Numbered from the stretch's first letter, positions 1-7,619 are shown. The stretch is DNA of 29,550 nucleotides from JAHELQ01 sp965603365 (GCA_965603365.1 CBFDCR010000064.1:1-29550); one strand, 5' to 3'. Notes: generated by a model not told the origin, from the letters alone. A program made the numbers and translations.

Positions 1-73
1 GATAAATGAAGCAAATTAGCAATTCAGGGTACAAAGAAAACTTTGATGGGAAATTGAGGGAGAGCCATTGATA

Positions 74-102
74 TTGACATTTTCCCAAATAATTGTTAAA
101 CT
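74..102 (+). promoter_or_regulatory. Candidate sigma70-type promoter of the RiPP precursor
   Basis: A perfect -35 hexamer TTGACA (74-79) is followed after 17 bp by TAAACT (97-102), which matches four of six positions of the -10 consensus. It lies 65 bp upstream of the precursor start, leaving an untranslated leader of roughly 60 nt. The rest of 1-166 is AT-rich and shows no other gene that I can support. The assignment rests on consensus match and spacing only. Confidence 0.55.
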
Positions 103-166
103 AAATCACAATAACTCAAATAATTTTCTTAGTTAAACGACGATAGATGACAAGGAGGTATTAAAA

Positions 167-310
167 ATGTTAAAGGAAACTAAGGTGAAGTCAGTTGGTT
201 TAACTAAAACTGAACTGTCAAAAGTTGCCGGAGGAGATGACTGGCCTTGTAATTGCAATCTCTGTGGCACAAAGGTGCATAATGACTTAATGCATGCCGC
301 CAGCACGTGA
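167..310 (+). CDS. RiPP precursor peptide with Gly-Gly leader and CxCxxC core
   Basis: This small gene encodes 47 residues. A strong ribosome binding site, AAGGAGGT (152-159), lies 7 nt before the ATG. The N-terminal half is a Lys-rich leader ending in LTKTELSKVAGG (residues 12-23). This is the pattern of leaders cut after a double glycine and resembles the GG-type precursors paired with radical SAM maturases in Bacteroidetes. The remaining 24 residues begin DDWPCNCNLCGTK and carry Cys28, Cys30 and Cys33, then His38 and His43. Two radical SAM/SPASM enzymes follow directly, so the inference is that this is their substrate and that the close Cys cluster is where thioether or other radical cross-links form. 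The final structure and activity cannot be told from sequence. No dedicated peptidase or exporter was seen nearby. Confidence 0.8.
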   Translation: MLKETKVKSVGLTKTELSKVAGGDDWPCNCNLCGTKVHNDLMHAAST

Positions 311-344
311 TAGTATCAACTGAGTACCTAAAAAGTAACTACTT

Positions 345-379
345 CTAAAGGCCGGTAATAAATAATTACGGGCCTTTAG
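345..379 (+). promoter_or_regulatory. Long hairpin between precursor and maturase genes
   Basis: Two 15-base arms (345-359 and 365-379) are inverted repeats with a single central mismatch and a 5-base loop. The outer stem is CTAAAGGCC/GGCCTTTAG. No run of T follows, so it is not a typical intrinsic terminator. Its place between the precursor stop and the maturase start suits an RNA-processing, stabilising or partial-attenuation element that lets the precursor be made in excess of the enzymes. That role is inferred. Confidence 0.6.
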
Positions 380-407
380 CCTGGGTTATTATTAGCCTGG
401 GTTATTA
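376..407 (+). repeat. Perfect 16-bp tandem duplication
   Basis: The unit TTAGCCTGGGTTATTA occurs twice back to back (376-391 and 392-407). The first copy overlaps the 3' arm of the hairpin at 345-379. A recent slip duplication in the leader of the maturase gene is the simplest explanation. A protein-binding role is possible but unsupported. Confidence 0.85.
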
Positions 408-427
408 ATAGAGAGAGAATAAACAAG

Positions 428-1783
428 GTGACAATAGTATTTAATACAAATAAAGAAAAGTATGTATTGGGTAAAGATATAAGTTTAATACTACCTGAGA
501 AATATTATAACTCAATCAAAACTCATTTCTCACGTATTGAACGTACTAAAAATATAAAAGAAAGATTAAAAAAAGAGATAGGATTAAAAGATATAGAAAA
601 AAGCCTGGCAAATTTAAAAAACATGATTTTAGGGATAACTCAAAATTGTAACTTGCGATGTCGGTATTGTTCATATTCAGGTATCTATAAATATCAAAGG
701 ACACATAATCAAAAAAGTATGGTATGGCCAACCGCGAAAAAAGCTGTGGACTTGTATTTTGAGAAATTGAATTCTAAATTTAGAACTGATCGGACTCTTG
801 ATAGACGATTGAGTTTTTTTGGCGGAGAGCCATTATTGGAGTTTGATACAATATTGAAAACTATCAGATATACAAGGGAAAAGAACCAAAGCCTGAATAA
901 AAAACTATATTTTATATTTATGATTTCGACAAATGGCATGTTGCTGAATCAGGAATATATAAAAACAATTGTTAAAGAGGACATTGAACTTTCAATTAGT
1001 TTTGATGGGCCTCAAAGTGAGCATGATAAATTTAGAGTAAAACCTAATGGAGAAGGAAGTTGGAGCACAATAATCAAAAATATTAAAAATATCAAAAAGA
1101 ATTTTCCAGAATATTATGAGAACAAAATTAGATTTCTTATTACTGTCCATCCTCATCATAATTTAAGAGAAATAGAACAATACCTTCTAAATAATAAAGA
1201 TCTGTTTCATGAAGGAAATGTGGTAATTAATTCTATAAGAAACTATAATTTTAAAGATCCCAATGTCCAGAATGTGTTTCAAATGAAGAAACACAGGAAT
1301 TTAGAACAATTAGATAAGAATGAATGGGTTTATAAAAGAATGTGCGAATATGGTTATCGTCTTAATAACACTTCACTACTAAACGATAATACTGTTTTTA
1401 CCGGGATGTGTGATCTAGGGGTTACAAGGGTTTTTGTTGATGTGGATGGCAATTTACATTCCTGTGAACAGATCATTGACGCCTTTCCTATTGGTAATGT
1501 AGTAGAGGGGTACAATCTCGAAACCATAAAGAAATTACTTGAAAATTGGAATAGTGAAATAAAAAAAAATGAATGTTGGAATTGTGATATCTGGATGTTG
1601 TGCGATTTTTGTTTTGCAAACAGTTGCAATAGGGAAAAAATCTCCCTTAATAAATGCAATATCGCAAAAAATAATATAAAAAATATTTTATTGCCGAGAT
1701 ATATTGAACTTCTGGAGAAAGAAGATGACAGTTTCAAAACATGTAAATGTGATACTATTTCTGATTTTCTTGAGCTTTTGTAA
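428..1783 (+). CDS. Radical SAM/SPASM peptide maturase
   Basis: The 451-residue product is a radical SAM enzyme likely to modify the precursor at 167-310. The SAM-binding 4Fe-4S motif CxxxCxxC is Cys74, Cys78 and Cys81 (NCNLRCRYC), and FGGEP at 131-135 is the SAM-contacting motif. Later barrel signals are STNG (167-170) and SISFDGP (189-195). The C-terminal SPASM-type region has Cys328, 346, 383, 386, 392, 395, 400 and 410, enough for two auxiliary Fe-S clusters, and ends in an extra CKC (439-441). About 65 residues precede the barrel and could hold a leader-binding domain. The start is GTG with only a weak purine-rich ribosome binding site (409-418). The length fits known sactipeptide and ranthipeptide maturases. 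The gene overlaps the next by 59 bp. The exact reaction is unknown. Confidence 0.85.
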   Translation: MTIVFNTNKEKYVLGKDISLILPEKYYNSIKTHFSRIERTKNIKERLKKEIGLKDIEKSLANLKNMILGITQNCNLRCRYCSYSGIYKYQRTHNQKSMVWPTAKKAVDLYFEKLNSKFRTDRTLDRRLSFFGGEPLLEFDTILKTIRYTREKNQSLNKKLYFIFMISTNGMLLNQEYIKTIVKEDIELSISFDGPQSEHDKFRVKPNGEGSWSTIIKNIKNIKKNFPEYYENKIRFLITVHPHHNLREIEQYLLNNKDLFHEGNVVINSIRNYNFKDPNVQNVFQMKKHRNLEQLDKNEWVYKRMCEYGYRLNNTSLLNDNTVFTGMCDLGVTRVFVDVDGNLHSCEQIIDAFPIGNVVEGYNLETIKKLLENWNSEIKKNECWNCDIWMLCDFCFANSCNREKISLNKCNIAKNNIKNILLPRYIELLEKEDDSFKTCKCDTISDFLELL

Positions 1784-2855
1784 CTCAGGAAAACATTCTA
1801 GAATTAAGCAAGTAGTCACCGATATTAATCAGGAGCCGGTAGATGTCAGGTTTATATTAAAAAAAACCGTCCATATACCGGATTTAATAGAAGACAGCGG
1901 TTTTCTTTTTCTAAATAAAGAGTATATTTTTTTACAGGGAAGGTTTCTGCCGGAAACAGATCAGTTCAAAATTATACAGTACGATTCGGAGTTAAAAAAG
2001 AAAAATGAATTTAACTTTAAATTTGGGCAGGGACCAGGCGAATTAAGTGATGGGACCATGTTTAGAGCATATGGGGAAAATTTTGTGACATTTGATAATG
2101 TCTCAGCCAGAGGAACCATTTACGACAAAAATTTTAATTTGAAAGAGATATTCAGGGTTCCGCGTAACTTCGCCGTAACATTAACCGACGATGGCCAAAA
2201 ATGGCTCTTAACCACCCAATGTATGGAAAAAAATAATAGGCGTTTATGGGGATACAATCTTAATACCGGAGATTTTCCGAAAGAAAAGATAAAGAAAATT
2301 TTTACAATCGGGCCGTATTTATTTAGAGACAAAAACTATAAATTTATAATTGGATCAAGACCCCAGTTTAGATATTTCGTAAAGTCTGACAAAATTTATT
2401 TTGTTAACCTTAACGAATATATAATATCAATTATTAATTTTAATGGCGAATTGCTTAAGCAGGTAAAACTCAATTACGAAAGAAATAAAGTAACCGTAGA
2501 GGATAAGAAGAGATTCTTTAAAGAAACAAAACTCGATAGAAATAGGTTCACCCTATTTGATTATGTTATTCCCGGTTCCACGGTCATCCCATTAAGTAAG
2601 GGGTTCATAGTTCTAAGAAGAAACAATTATTTTCGAAGAACCCAGGATGATGGCCCAATAGCAGGAGACTATTTCGATTTTGAATTAAACTCACGGGGGA
2701 CAGTTAAATGTCCATATTTTACCAGAGTCAATAGCCTGGACACAGCCTTTTATAGGTTGTGTACGGGCTATATGGGCGGATATCTATATTTAATTACGAA
2801 TAAGGATGATGACCATTTCATACAAAAATGGAAAATAGAAGAATCAAAAATATAA
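1725..2855 (+). CDS. Secreted six-bladed beta-propeller protein, probable lipoprotein
   Basis: The product has 376 residues. I chose the ATG at 1725 over the in-frame TTG at 1704 because GGAG (1713-1716) is well placed before it and it gives a clean signal sequence. The N terminus is a short basic stretch, a hydrophobic segment (residues 8-18) and LSFCNSG, a relaxed lipobox with Cys19 as likely lipidation site. FKFGQGPGEL (98-107) is the hallmark of the 6-bladed beta-propeller family common in Bacteroidetes and Aminicenantes, and the repeated aromatic beta-strand pattern fits. The gene lies between two radical SAM genes and overlaps both (59 bp and 28 bp), so it is almost surely co-translated with them. 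Its role is unknown. Binding or displaying the peptide product at the cell surface would fit. No catalytic motif was seen. Confidence 0.7.
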   Translation: MTVSKHVNVILFLIFLSFCNSGKHSRIKQVVTDINQEPVDVRFILKKTVHIPDLIEDSGFLFLNKEYIFLQGRFLPETDQFKIIQYDSELKKKNEFNFKFGQGPGELSDGTMFRAYGENFVTFDNVSARGTIYDKNFNLKEIFRVPRNFAVTLTDDGQKWLLTTQCMEKNNRRLWGYNLNTGDFPKEKIKKIFTIGPYLFRDKNYKFIIGSRPQFRYFVKSDKIYFVNLNEYIISIINFNGELLKQVKLNYERNKVTVEDKKRFFKETKLDRNRFTLFDYVIPGSTVIPLSKGFIVLRRNNYFRRTQDDGPIAGDYFDFELNSRGTVKCPYFTRVNSLDTAFYRLCTGYMGGYLYLITNKDDDHFIQKWKIEESKI

Positions 2856-3748
2856 AGCTATCGCCGTTTGTCTACAAGGTAAAAGGCTGTAAAAATTACG
2901 CATTTTATGATCTGTTGAAAGGTAAATTACATCGCGTTAATAGTGAAATGGGAGAACTTAAAAAGTTGATCAACGATCTTCTCAAAGCTGAAATTGTTAT
3001 AGAGACAGAAGGAGTTATCCCATTTAAATTTAGTCTTAATATGTCACACTACAAAGAAAAGACAAAATTAAGGGAACTGCAAATAAGAGTAACAGGTGCC
3101 TGTGATGAAAATTGTTCAAATTGTGGAGATCAGCCATGCTGTTGTTATAAAGGGGAAAAGGAAATGGATGAAAAAATAGTGAGCACAGTCATTGAGCAGA
3201 CAAAAGACATTTCTATCTCCCATATACTTATAACAGGTGGGAATCCCTTTAAAAACAAAGAGAAATTGCTTTCAATACGAAATGGTATTATTGCAGATCA
3301 ATACTCTGTTTTATTTAAGGGTTTAATTGAGACGGATGATCAATCATTTTTGGAAATGAATGGCATTCACTTGAAAACCCGGGGATACAATGAATTAGAA
3401 ATAAATGAATCGAACATGATATTGGACTTTTTTTCCTTCTTCTACAATCATTACTTTAATCCATGCTGGGGTAACAAATTAGGAATTGATGTTGATGGAA
3501 CGATTCGTCCCTGTTTGTGGTCACAAGAAACGCCTGGAAATATTCTGGAAAAAGACATCAGGGATCTTATTTTAGATGGAGAATTTGATAAATATTGGGA
3601 GTTAAAAAAGGACGATATAAAAATTTGTAAAGAGTGTGAATATCGCTATGCTTGCAGTGATTGCAGGGTTGAAGCTGTCAGGCAAGGAGGTTTATTTGAC
3701 TCCAAAACTGCCGGGTGCAAATACGATCCGGTAGAAGGGGTATGGTGA
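2828..3748 (+). CDS. Second, minimal radical SAM/SPASM protein of the RiPP locus
   Basis: The 306-residue product has an intact CxxxCxxC motif (Cys92, Cys96, Cys99) followed by a CCC run (104-106). ITGGNP (135-140) stands where GGEP is usual. The barrel is very short: after about residue 165 the sequence passes almost directly to a SPASM-like part with Cys213, 229, 267, 270, 276, 279 and 297. The N-terminal 80 residues (FVYKVKG..NYAFYDLLKGKLHRV) resemble the N-terminal region of accessory SPASM or pseudo-radical-SAM proteins in GG-leader and grasp-with-SPASM RiPP systems, but here the cysteine motif is retained. It overlaps the propeller gene by 28 bp and lacks a strong ribosome binding site of its own, so translation is likely coupled. 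It may be a second maturase or a partner of the first. Confidence 0.75.
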   Translation: MENRRIKNIKLSPFVYKVKGCKNYAFYDLLKGKLHRVNSEMGELKKLINDLLKAEIVIETEGVIPFKFSLNMSHYKEKTKLRELQIRVTGACDENCSNCGDQPCCCYKGEKEMDEKIVSTVIEQTKDISISHILITGGNPFKNKEKLLSIRNGIIADQYSVLFKGLIETDDQSFLEMNGIHLKTRGYNELEINESNMILDFFSFFYNHYFNPCWGNKLGIDVDGTIRPCLWSQETPGNILEKDIRDLILDGEFDKYWELKKDDIKICKECEYRYACSDCRVEAVRQGGLFDSKTAGCKYDPVEGVW

Positions 3749-3778
3749 ATTCTAATTTATTGACCGCTGTAGGAAGAA

Positions 3779-4533
3779 CTACCTTAAGCTGACATGCTTT
3801 AGATTGATACGTTGAGTCGCAAAATCGTCGCCAGGTGGGATTTCAAATAGATCCCCGGCCAAAACACTCAGGTATATTTCATCACTGAGATAGATGACTT
3901 TTCCCCCTGCCCATTCAAATCCTGCAAGAGAGCGATGAACTGTCGATCAAACTGCTTACTCACGCCGGATAGAAGGTTGTTGATCAGGATGATTTCTCTG
4001 TCTTCGACTTCCGACAGCATGAGGGCCGCATAGATCTTTTTCAGGTCTTCTGCACTCACCTCGGCCGGTTTTCTGCGGTCAAAATACTTGAAATCTTCGA
4101 TGCCCAATCGGTTGATAATGGCTTTTACCTTTTTTATGTCCTCGGTTCCCCTGATATGGCACAGGTAGGGGACAATATCTTTAGGCGGCAATTCCGGGTC
4201 AATGTCCTCCCCGCTGACCTGATCCAGCCCGGCCACATTCGGTTCGGCAGTCAGTTGTTTGAATAAGCGGTTCCTGATGCCCTCATCTCTGCACAGGACA
4301 AAATAAGCCTTGCCCTGCTCCAATTCATCCAGCAAATCGAAGGTGACTCGATCTTTATCCTTGATTTTCCTATTCAACTTGAAGTGAAGCACCAGCAAGG
4401 ATAATCCAAACAAAATCACTTGCGTAAATCCAAAAAACCTATTTAACCTACGGTTTGGAGTTTCAGGCTTTATTTTTTGGTGTAACTTCTGTTCAAAGAC
4501 ACTGGTCAAAGACAATGTTGACAAAAGGGGCAT
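3779..4533 (-). pseudogene. Frameshifted, membrane-anchored degenerate ABC-ATPase-like protein
   Basis: Reading from 4533, a 221-residue frame has one hydrophobic segment (about 35-51) and then an ABC-ATPase-like domain that stops at 3868. Shifting one base in the G5A4 run (minus strand, about 3899-3907) restores a frame that continues as GKVIYLSDEIYL and ends at 3779, giving about 251 residues. Patterns line up with an ABC ATPase, but catalytic residues are replaced. VLCRDEGIRNRLFKQL (79-94) sits at Walker A without its Gly/Lys/Ser, VSAEDLKKIYAA (159-170) sits at the LSGGQ signature, IILINNLLSG (181-190) has Asn-Asn for Walker B Asp-Glu, and LSDE stands for the H-loop. It is probably a pseudo-ATPase subunit broken by a mutation or sequencing error. 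It starts 35 bp from divergent ispH. A link to the RiPP genes is unproven. Confidence 0.55.
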
Positions 4534-4546
4534 AATGGTATAGGAT
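4518..4546 (+). promoter_or_regulatory. Promoter of the ispH-rpsA-aspS operon
   Basis: TTGACA (4518-4523) is followed after exactly 17 bp by TAGGAT (4541-4546). The predicted start near 4553 leaves a leader of about 16 nt before ispH with no recognisable ribosome binding site. The element overlaps the 5' end of the divergent ABC-like gene. Confidence 0.6.
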
Positions 4547-4568
4547 ATACATTAATTCTGTGCGATAA

Positions 4569-5438
4569 ATGAAGGTAATAGTAGCAGAAGAAGCTGGATT
4601 TTGTTTTGGAGTAAAAAGAGCGTTGAGATTAATAAATCAATTGCATAACAGCGGGCAGGGTATTCAAATATACGGGGAACTTATCCACAACCGGACTGTT
4701 TTAAATAATCTGGATAAGAAGGGCATCCCCTGTATTGATTCGTTGGACCAATTAGACCCCGCTAAAAAAGTCATGATTCGCACCCACGGTATTCCGCTGA
4801 AAGAAGAGAAGATTTTGCAAAAAAGAGAGATCGATTACGTGGACGCCACCTGCCCCCTGGTGAAGAAAACCCATAAGATCATCGAAAAATTAAACCGCCA
4901 GAAGACCCAGATTGTCATGGTGGGGGACCGAAAGCACCCCGAAATGGTTGCCGCCAGGAGTTATGCCAATGATGCACTGGTCATTAATTCGATCGAGGAA
5001 GCCCGGCAAATAGCATACCGGAATCGTATCAGTGTGGTGACCCAGACCACCCTGAACATGGACTTTTTTAAAGAGATTATTTCTGTCTTGCTTGAAAAAA
5101 CCGCCCGGTTAGAAATATACAATACCGTCTGTTCCGCCACCAGGGTCAGGCAGGAGGCCATTGGCAAACTGGCCCCCGGGGTCGATTTTGTCGTGGTCAT
5201 TGGCGGCAAGAACTCTTCCAATACCCGGAAGCTCTTTGAAATTTCCCAAAAAAAGAATAAAAACACTTTCTTTTTCGAGCGAAGCGATGAATTGCATGAT
5301 CCCGGGTTTTTAGAGGGGATCAAAAATTTTAACAGCGTGGCGATAACCGCCGGCGCTTCAACCCCACCCGAAGAAATTGAAAAGGTTAAAGCATTCTTTA
5401 AAAAGACTAAGTTAGAAAAGGAGAGCAAGCATGGATGA
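4569..5438 (+). CDS. ispH: 4-hydroxy-3-methylbut-2-enyl diphosphate reductase
   Basis: The 289-residue product matches IspH (LytB), the last enzyme of the MEP isoprenoid pathway, which reduces HMBPP to IPP and DMAPP with an oxygen-sensitive 4Fe-4S cluster. The start MKVIVAEEAGFCFGVKRAL is characteristic, with cluster ligand Cys12. The other ligands lie in DATCPLVKKTHK (about residue 96) and NTVCSATRVRQEA (about 188). TQTTLNMD and AGASTPPEEIE are also family motifs. Length is typical. It is the first gene of the operon and its last 8 bases overlap rpsA. In many bacteria ispH and rpsA are adjacent or fused, so this pairing supports both calls. Confidence 0.95.
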   Translation: MKVIVAEEAGFCFGVKRALRLINQLHNSGQGIQIYGELIHNRTVLNNLDKKGIPCIDSLDQLDPAKKVMIRTHGIPLKEEKILQKREIDYVDATCPLVKKTHKIIEKLNRQKTQIVMVGDRKHPEMVAARSYANDALVINSIEEARQIAYRNRISVVTQTTLNMDFFKEIISVLLEKTARLEIYNTVCSATRVRQEAIGKLAPGVDFVVVIGGKNSSNTRKLFEISQKKNKNTFFFERSDELHDPGFLEGIKNFNSVAITAGASTPPEEIEKVKAFFKKTKLEKESKHG

Positions 5439-7143
5439 ACCGAAAGAAAACACCGATGCTCATAATGAAGAAGACTTTTCGGAGCTCATAAAAGAATACG
5501 ATCTGAAATCCATCGGCTTTGATACTCCCGTTGAGGGCAGAATTGTCGACATTATAGAAGATAAAGTGATTGTGGATATCGGTCATAAGACTGAAGGTAT
5601 TCTAAATAAAGTGGAGTTGGTAGAGTGGGATGGATCTTTTAACTACAAGGTCGGTGACCCCCTAACCGTTATTCCCCAAAAGATCAATGTCGATCAGGGA
5701 TATATTACCGTTTCCAAAAAGGAATTGGATAAAAAAGAGGGTTGGGAAAAGCTTTCCAGGGCCTATGAGAAGAATTTGTCCCTGATCGGTAAAATCGTAA
5801 AAGTGCTGTCGGAAAGCAAGGGCTTTATCGTGGATATGGGGATCGAGGTATTTCTGCCCATGAGCCAGGCCGATATCAAGAAAGTCAAGAATCCCCAGAA
5901 ACTGTTGGGCAAGGAATACTGGTTTAAGGTGACCAAGTTAAATCCCAAAGAAAATTCCGGTGTGGTGTCGAGAAAAGTCATACTGGAAGAAGAGAAACAG
6001 GAAAAAATCAAGAATCTGTTTGATTCTCTCAATGTGGGCGATATTGTCAAGGGTGTGATTACCACCATCACCGACTACGGCGCATTCGTCAATTTAGGCG
6101 GGGTGGACGGCTTGATCCACAAAGAAAATATATCTTACGGCAGGGTAACCCATCCCAAGGAGAAACTGAGAAAAGGGGATGAGGTGGAGGCGAAAATTTT
6201 AGAGATTGAAAGAGAAAAGCAAAAAATTGCCTTAGGCATTAAACAAAAGTACCCCGACCCCTGGGTCAATATCGATGAAAAATACCCGGTGGGTAAAAAA
6301 ATGGTGGCCAAAGTGACGAAAATCGTAGATTTCGGCGCCTTTATTGAATTGGAAGAGGGGGTCGAAGGCTTACTCCACATCTCCGATTTAACCTGGGAAG
6401 GTAAGCCCACATCCGTGGAAGAGTATGTGGCTGTCGGCGATCGCCTGTGGGTCCAGGTGATCGAATTGAACAAAGAGGAGAAAAAGATCAAGCTGGGTTT
6501 AAAGCAATTGGAAATGCGGCCCGAAGAGAAGTATATGGAGGGCCATAGTGTCGGCGAAATCGTCAAAGGGGTGGTGAAAAAAATATTAAATTCCAGGGTG
6601 TTCATCGAGGTGGATAAAAATGTCGAAGGGGTGGTCAAGATCTCGGATATCACCTATTTCAGGATCGATACCCCAAAAGAGTATATGAAGGAAGGTGAAA
6701 AAATCGAAACCATGATCCTGAGCGATGAACTGGATTCCAATTACAAAGTCAAGCTGGGCATCAAACATCTTTACGAAAGAGAGTGGCAAGAGTTCTTCAG
6801 AAAGAACAAACCGGGCAATATCATCCCGGTCAAGATAAAGAAAATCACCGATAAGGGAATCGTGACCGAGATTTCTAAGAATATCGAAGGGTTCGTGAAG
6901 ATCGGTGAAGTGGACGACCGTCGGGTAACGGTCGAAGAGGTCAAGGCGAATTTCAAGGCCGGTCAGTTGAGGGAGGCACTAATCACCCATACTTATCCCG
7001 ATAAAAAACGGACATATCTCAGCTTCAGAGCGGTGGACCGAAAAAAGGAAAGAGAAGAAATCGAGAAGTACATGAAATCGGGCAACGGCTCGGTCACCAC
7101 CATCGGCGATCTCCTTCAGAATGAGATAGACAAAAGGAAATGA
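5431..7143 (+). CDS. rpsA: 30S ribosomal protein S1, six S1 domains
   Basis: The 570-residue product has six S1 (OB-fold) RNA-binding repeats at about residues 33-98, 116-183, 202-271, 287-357, 373-444 and 461-534. Repeats three and four are the most canonical (TDYGAFVNLGGVDGLIH and VDFGAFIELEEGVEGLLHIS). Six repeats and this length correspond to the long proteobacterial-type S1, which binds mRNA on the 30S subunit and helps start translation. The C-terminal tail TTIGDLLQNEIDKRK is short. Translation is probably coupled to ispH through the 8-bp overlap, helped by GGAGAG about 10 bases before the start. Its stop overlaps the next start as ATGA. Confidence 0.95.
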   Translation: MDEPKENTDAHNEEDFSELIKEYDLKSIGFDTPVEGRIVDIIEDKVIVDIGHKTEGILNKVELVEWDGSFNYKVGDPLTVIPQKINVDQGYITVSKKELDKKEGWEKLSRAYEKNLSLIGKIVKVLSESKGFIVDMGIEVFLPMSQADIKKVKNPQKLLGKEYWFKVTKLNPKENSGVVSRKVILEEEKQEKIKNLFDSLNVGDIVKGVITTITDYGAFVNLGGVDGLIHKENISYGRVTHPKEKLRKGDEVEAKILEIEREKQKIALGIKQKYPDPWVNIDEKYPVGKKMVAKVTKIVDFGAFIELEEGVEGLLHISDLTWEGKPTSVEEYVAVGDRLWVQVIELNKEEKKIKLGLKQLEMRPEEKYMEGHSVGEIVKGVVKKILNSRVFIEVDKNVEGVVKISDITYFRIDTPKEYMKEGEKIETMILSDELDSNYKVKLGIKHLYEREWQEFFRKNKPGNIIPVKIKKITDKGIVTEISKNIEGFVKIGEVDDRRVTVEEVKANFKAGQLREALITHTYPDKKRTYLSFRAVDRKKEREEIEKYMKSGNGSVTTIGDLLQNEIDKRK

Positions 7144-7619
7144 AGTTCTTGGCGGCCCCCTGGCGCTGGGAGTTTATTTGCCAGTTGTGGGGGAAAAGGG
7201 GCTGTGTGTTTTGCGATGCGCTAAAACGATCGGGCAAAGAATCCCTTATTTTCCATCGGGGGAAAAAGTTCTTCGGCATATTAAATAAATATCCCTACAG
7301 CACCGGTCATATGATGGTCGTGCCGTACGAACATTTTTCCTCACCGGACCAGATCTCCCCGGAAAATTCGGTAGAGATGTGGCAAATCATGAATCGGTCG
7401 CTGGAGGTTTTGAAGCAGCATTTTAGACCCGACGGTTTTAACCTGGGAATGAACATCGGCAGATGCGGTGGGGCCGGTGTGGACGGTCACTTTCATCTGC
7501 ATATTGTCCCCCGCTGGCAGGGGGATGCCAATTTTATGGCGGTGACGGGCAAAACGAAGGTACTGTCCTACGATATCGAGATGGTGTACGATATTTTGAA
7601 AGAGGCATTCGCGGAATGA
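7140..7619 (+). CDS. HIT-family nucleotide hydrolase/transferase (Ap4A phosphorylase-like)
   Basis: The 159-residue product carries the histidine triad HFHLHIVPRW with His117, His119 and His121, the nucleotidyl-transfer active site of HIT proteins. GCVFC (21-25) is the CxxC half of the zinc site found in the branch annotated as AP-4-A phosphorylase or HIT-domain hydrolase. NKYPYSTGHMMVVP (49-62) and GFNLGMNIG (99-107) are typical substrate-pocket segments, and DANFM (129-133) follows the triad as in that branch. The ATGA overlaps at both ends (rpsA stop and sulfatase start) place it firmly inside the operon. The true substrate, a dinucleoside polyphosphate or an aminoacyl-adenylate, cannot be told. 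Confidence 0.88.
   Translation: MKFLAAPWRWEFICQLWGKRGCVFCDALKRSGKESLIFHRGKKFFGILNKYPYSTGHMMVVPYEHFSSPDQISPENSVEMWQIMNRSLEVLKQHFRPDGFNLGMNIGRCGGAGVDGHFHLHIVPRWQGDANFMAVTGKTKVLSYDIEMVYDILKEAFAE

Noticed and set aside
6..71. Tiny plus-strand frame starting MKQISNSGYK
   Set aside because: It is 21 residues, has no ribosome binding site or promoter in view, no leader-like pattern, and lies before the precursor promoter.
345..379. Hairpin as an intrinsic terminator
   Set aside because: No T-tract follows the stem, and the maturase genes downstream need transcription from the same side.
7463..7615. Extended start for the first sulfatase-fold protein
   Set aside because: The extension lies inside the HIT gene in another frame. 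The ATG at 7616 gives a signal peptide with a lipobox-like Cys.
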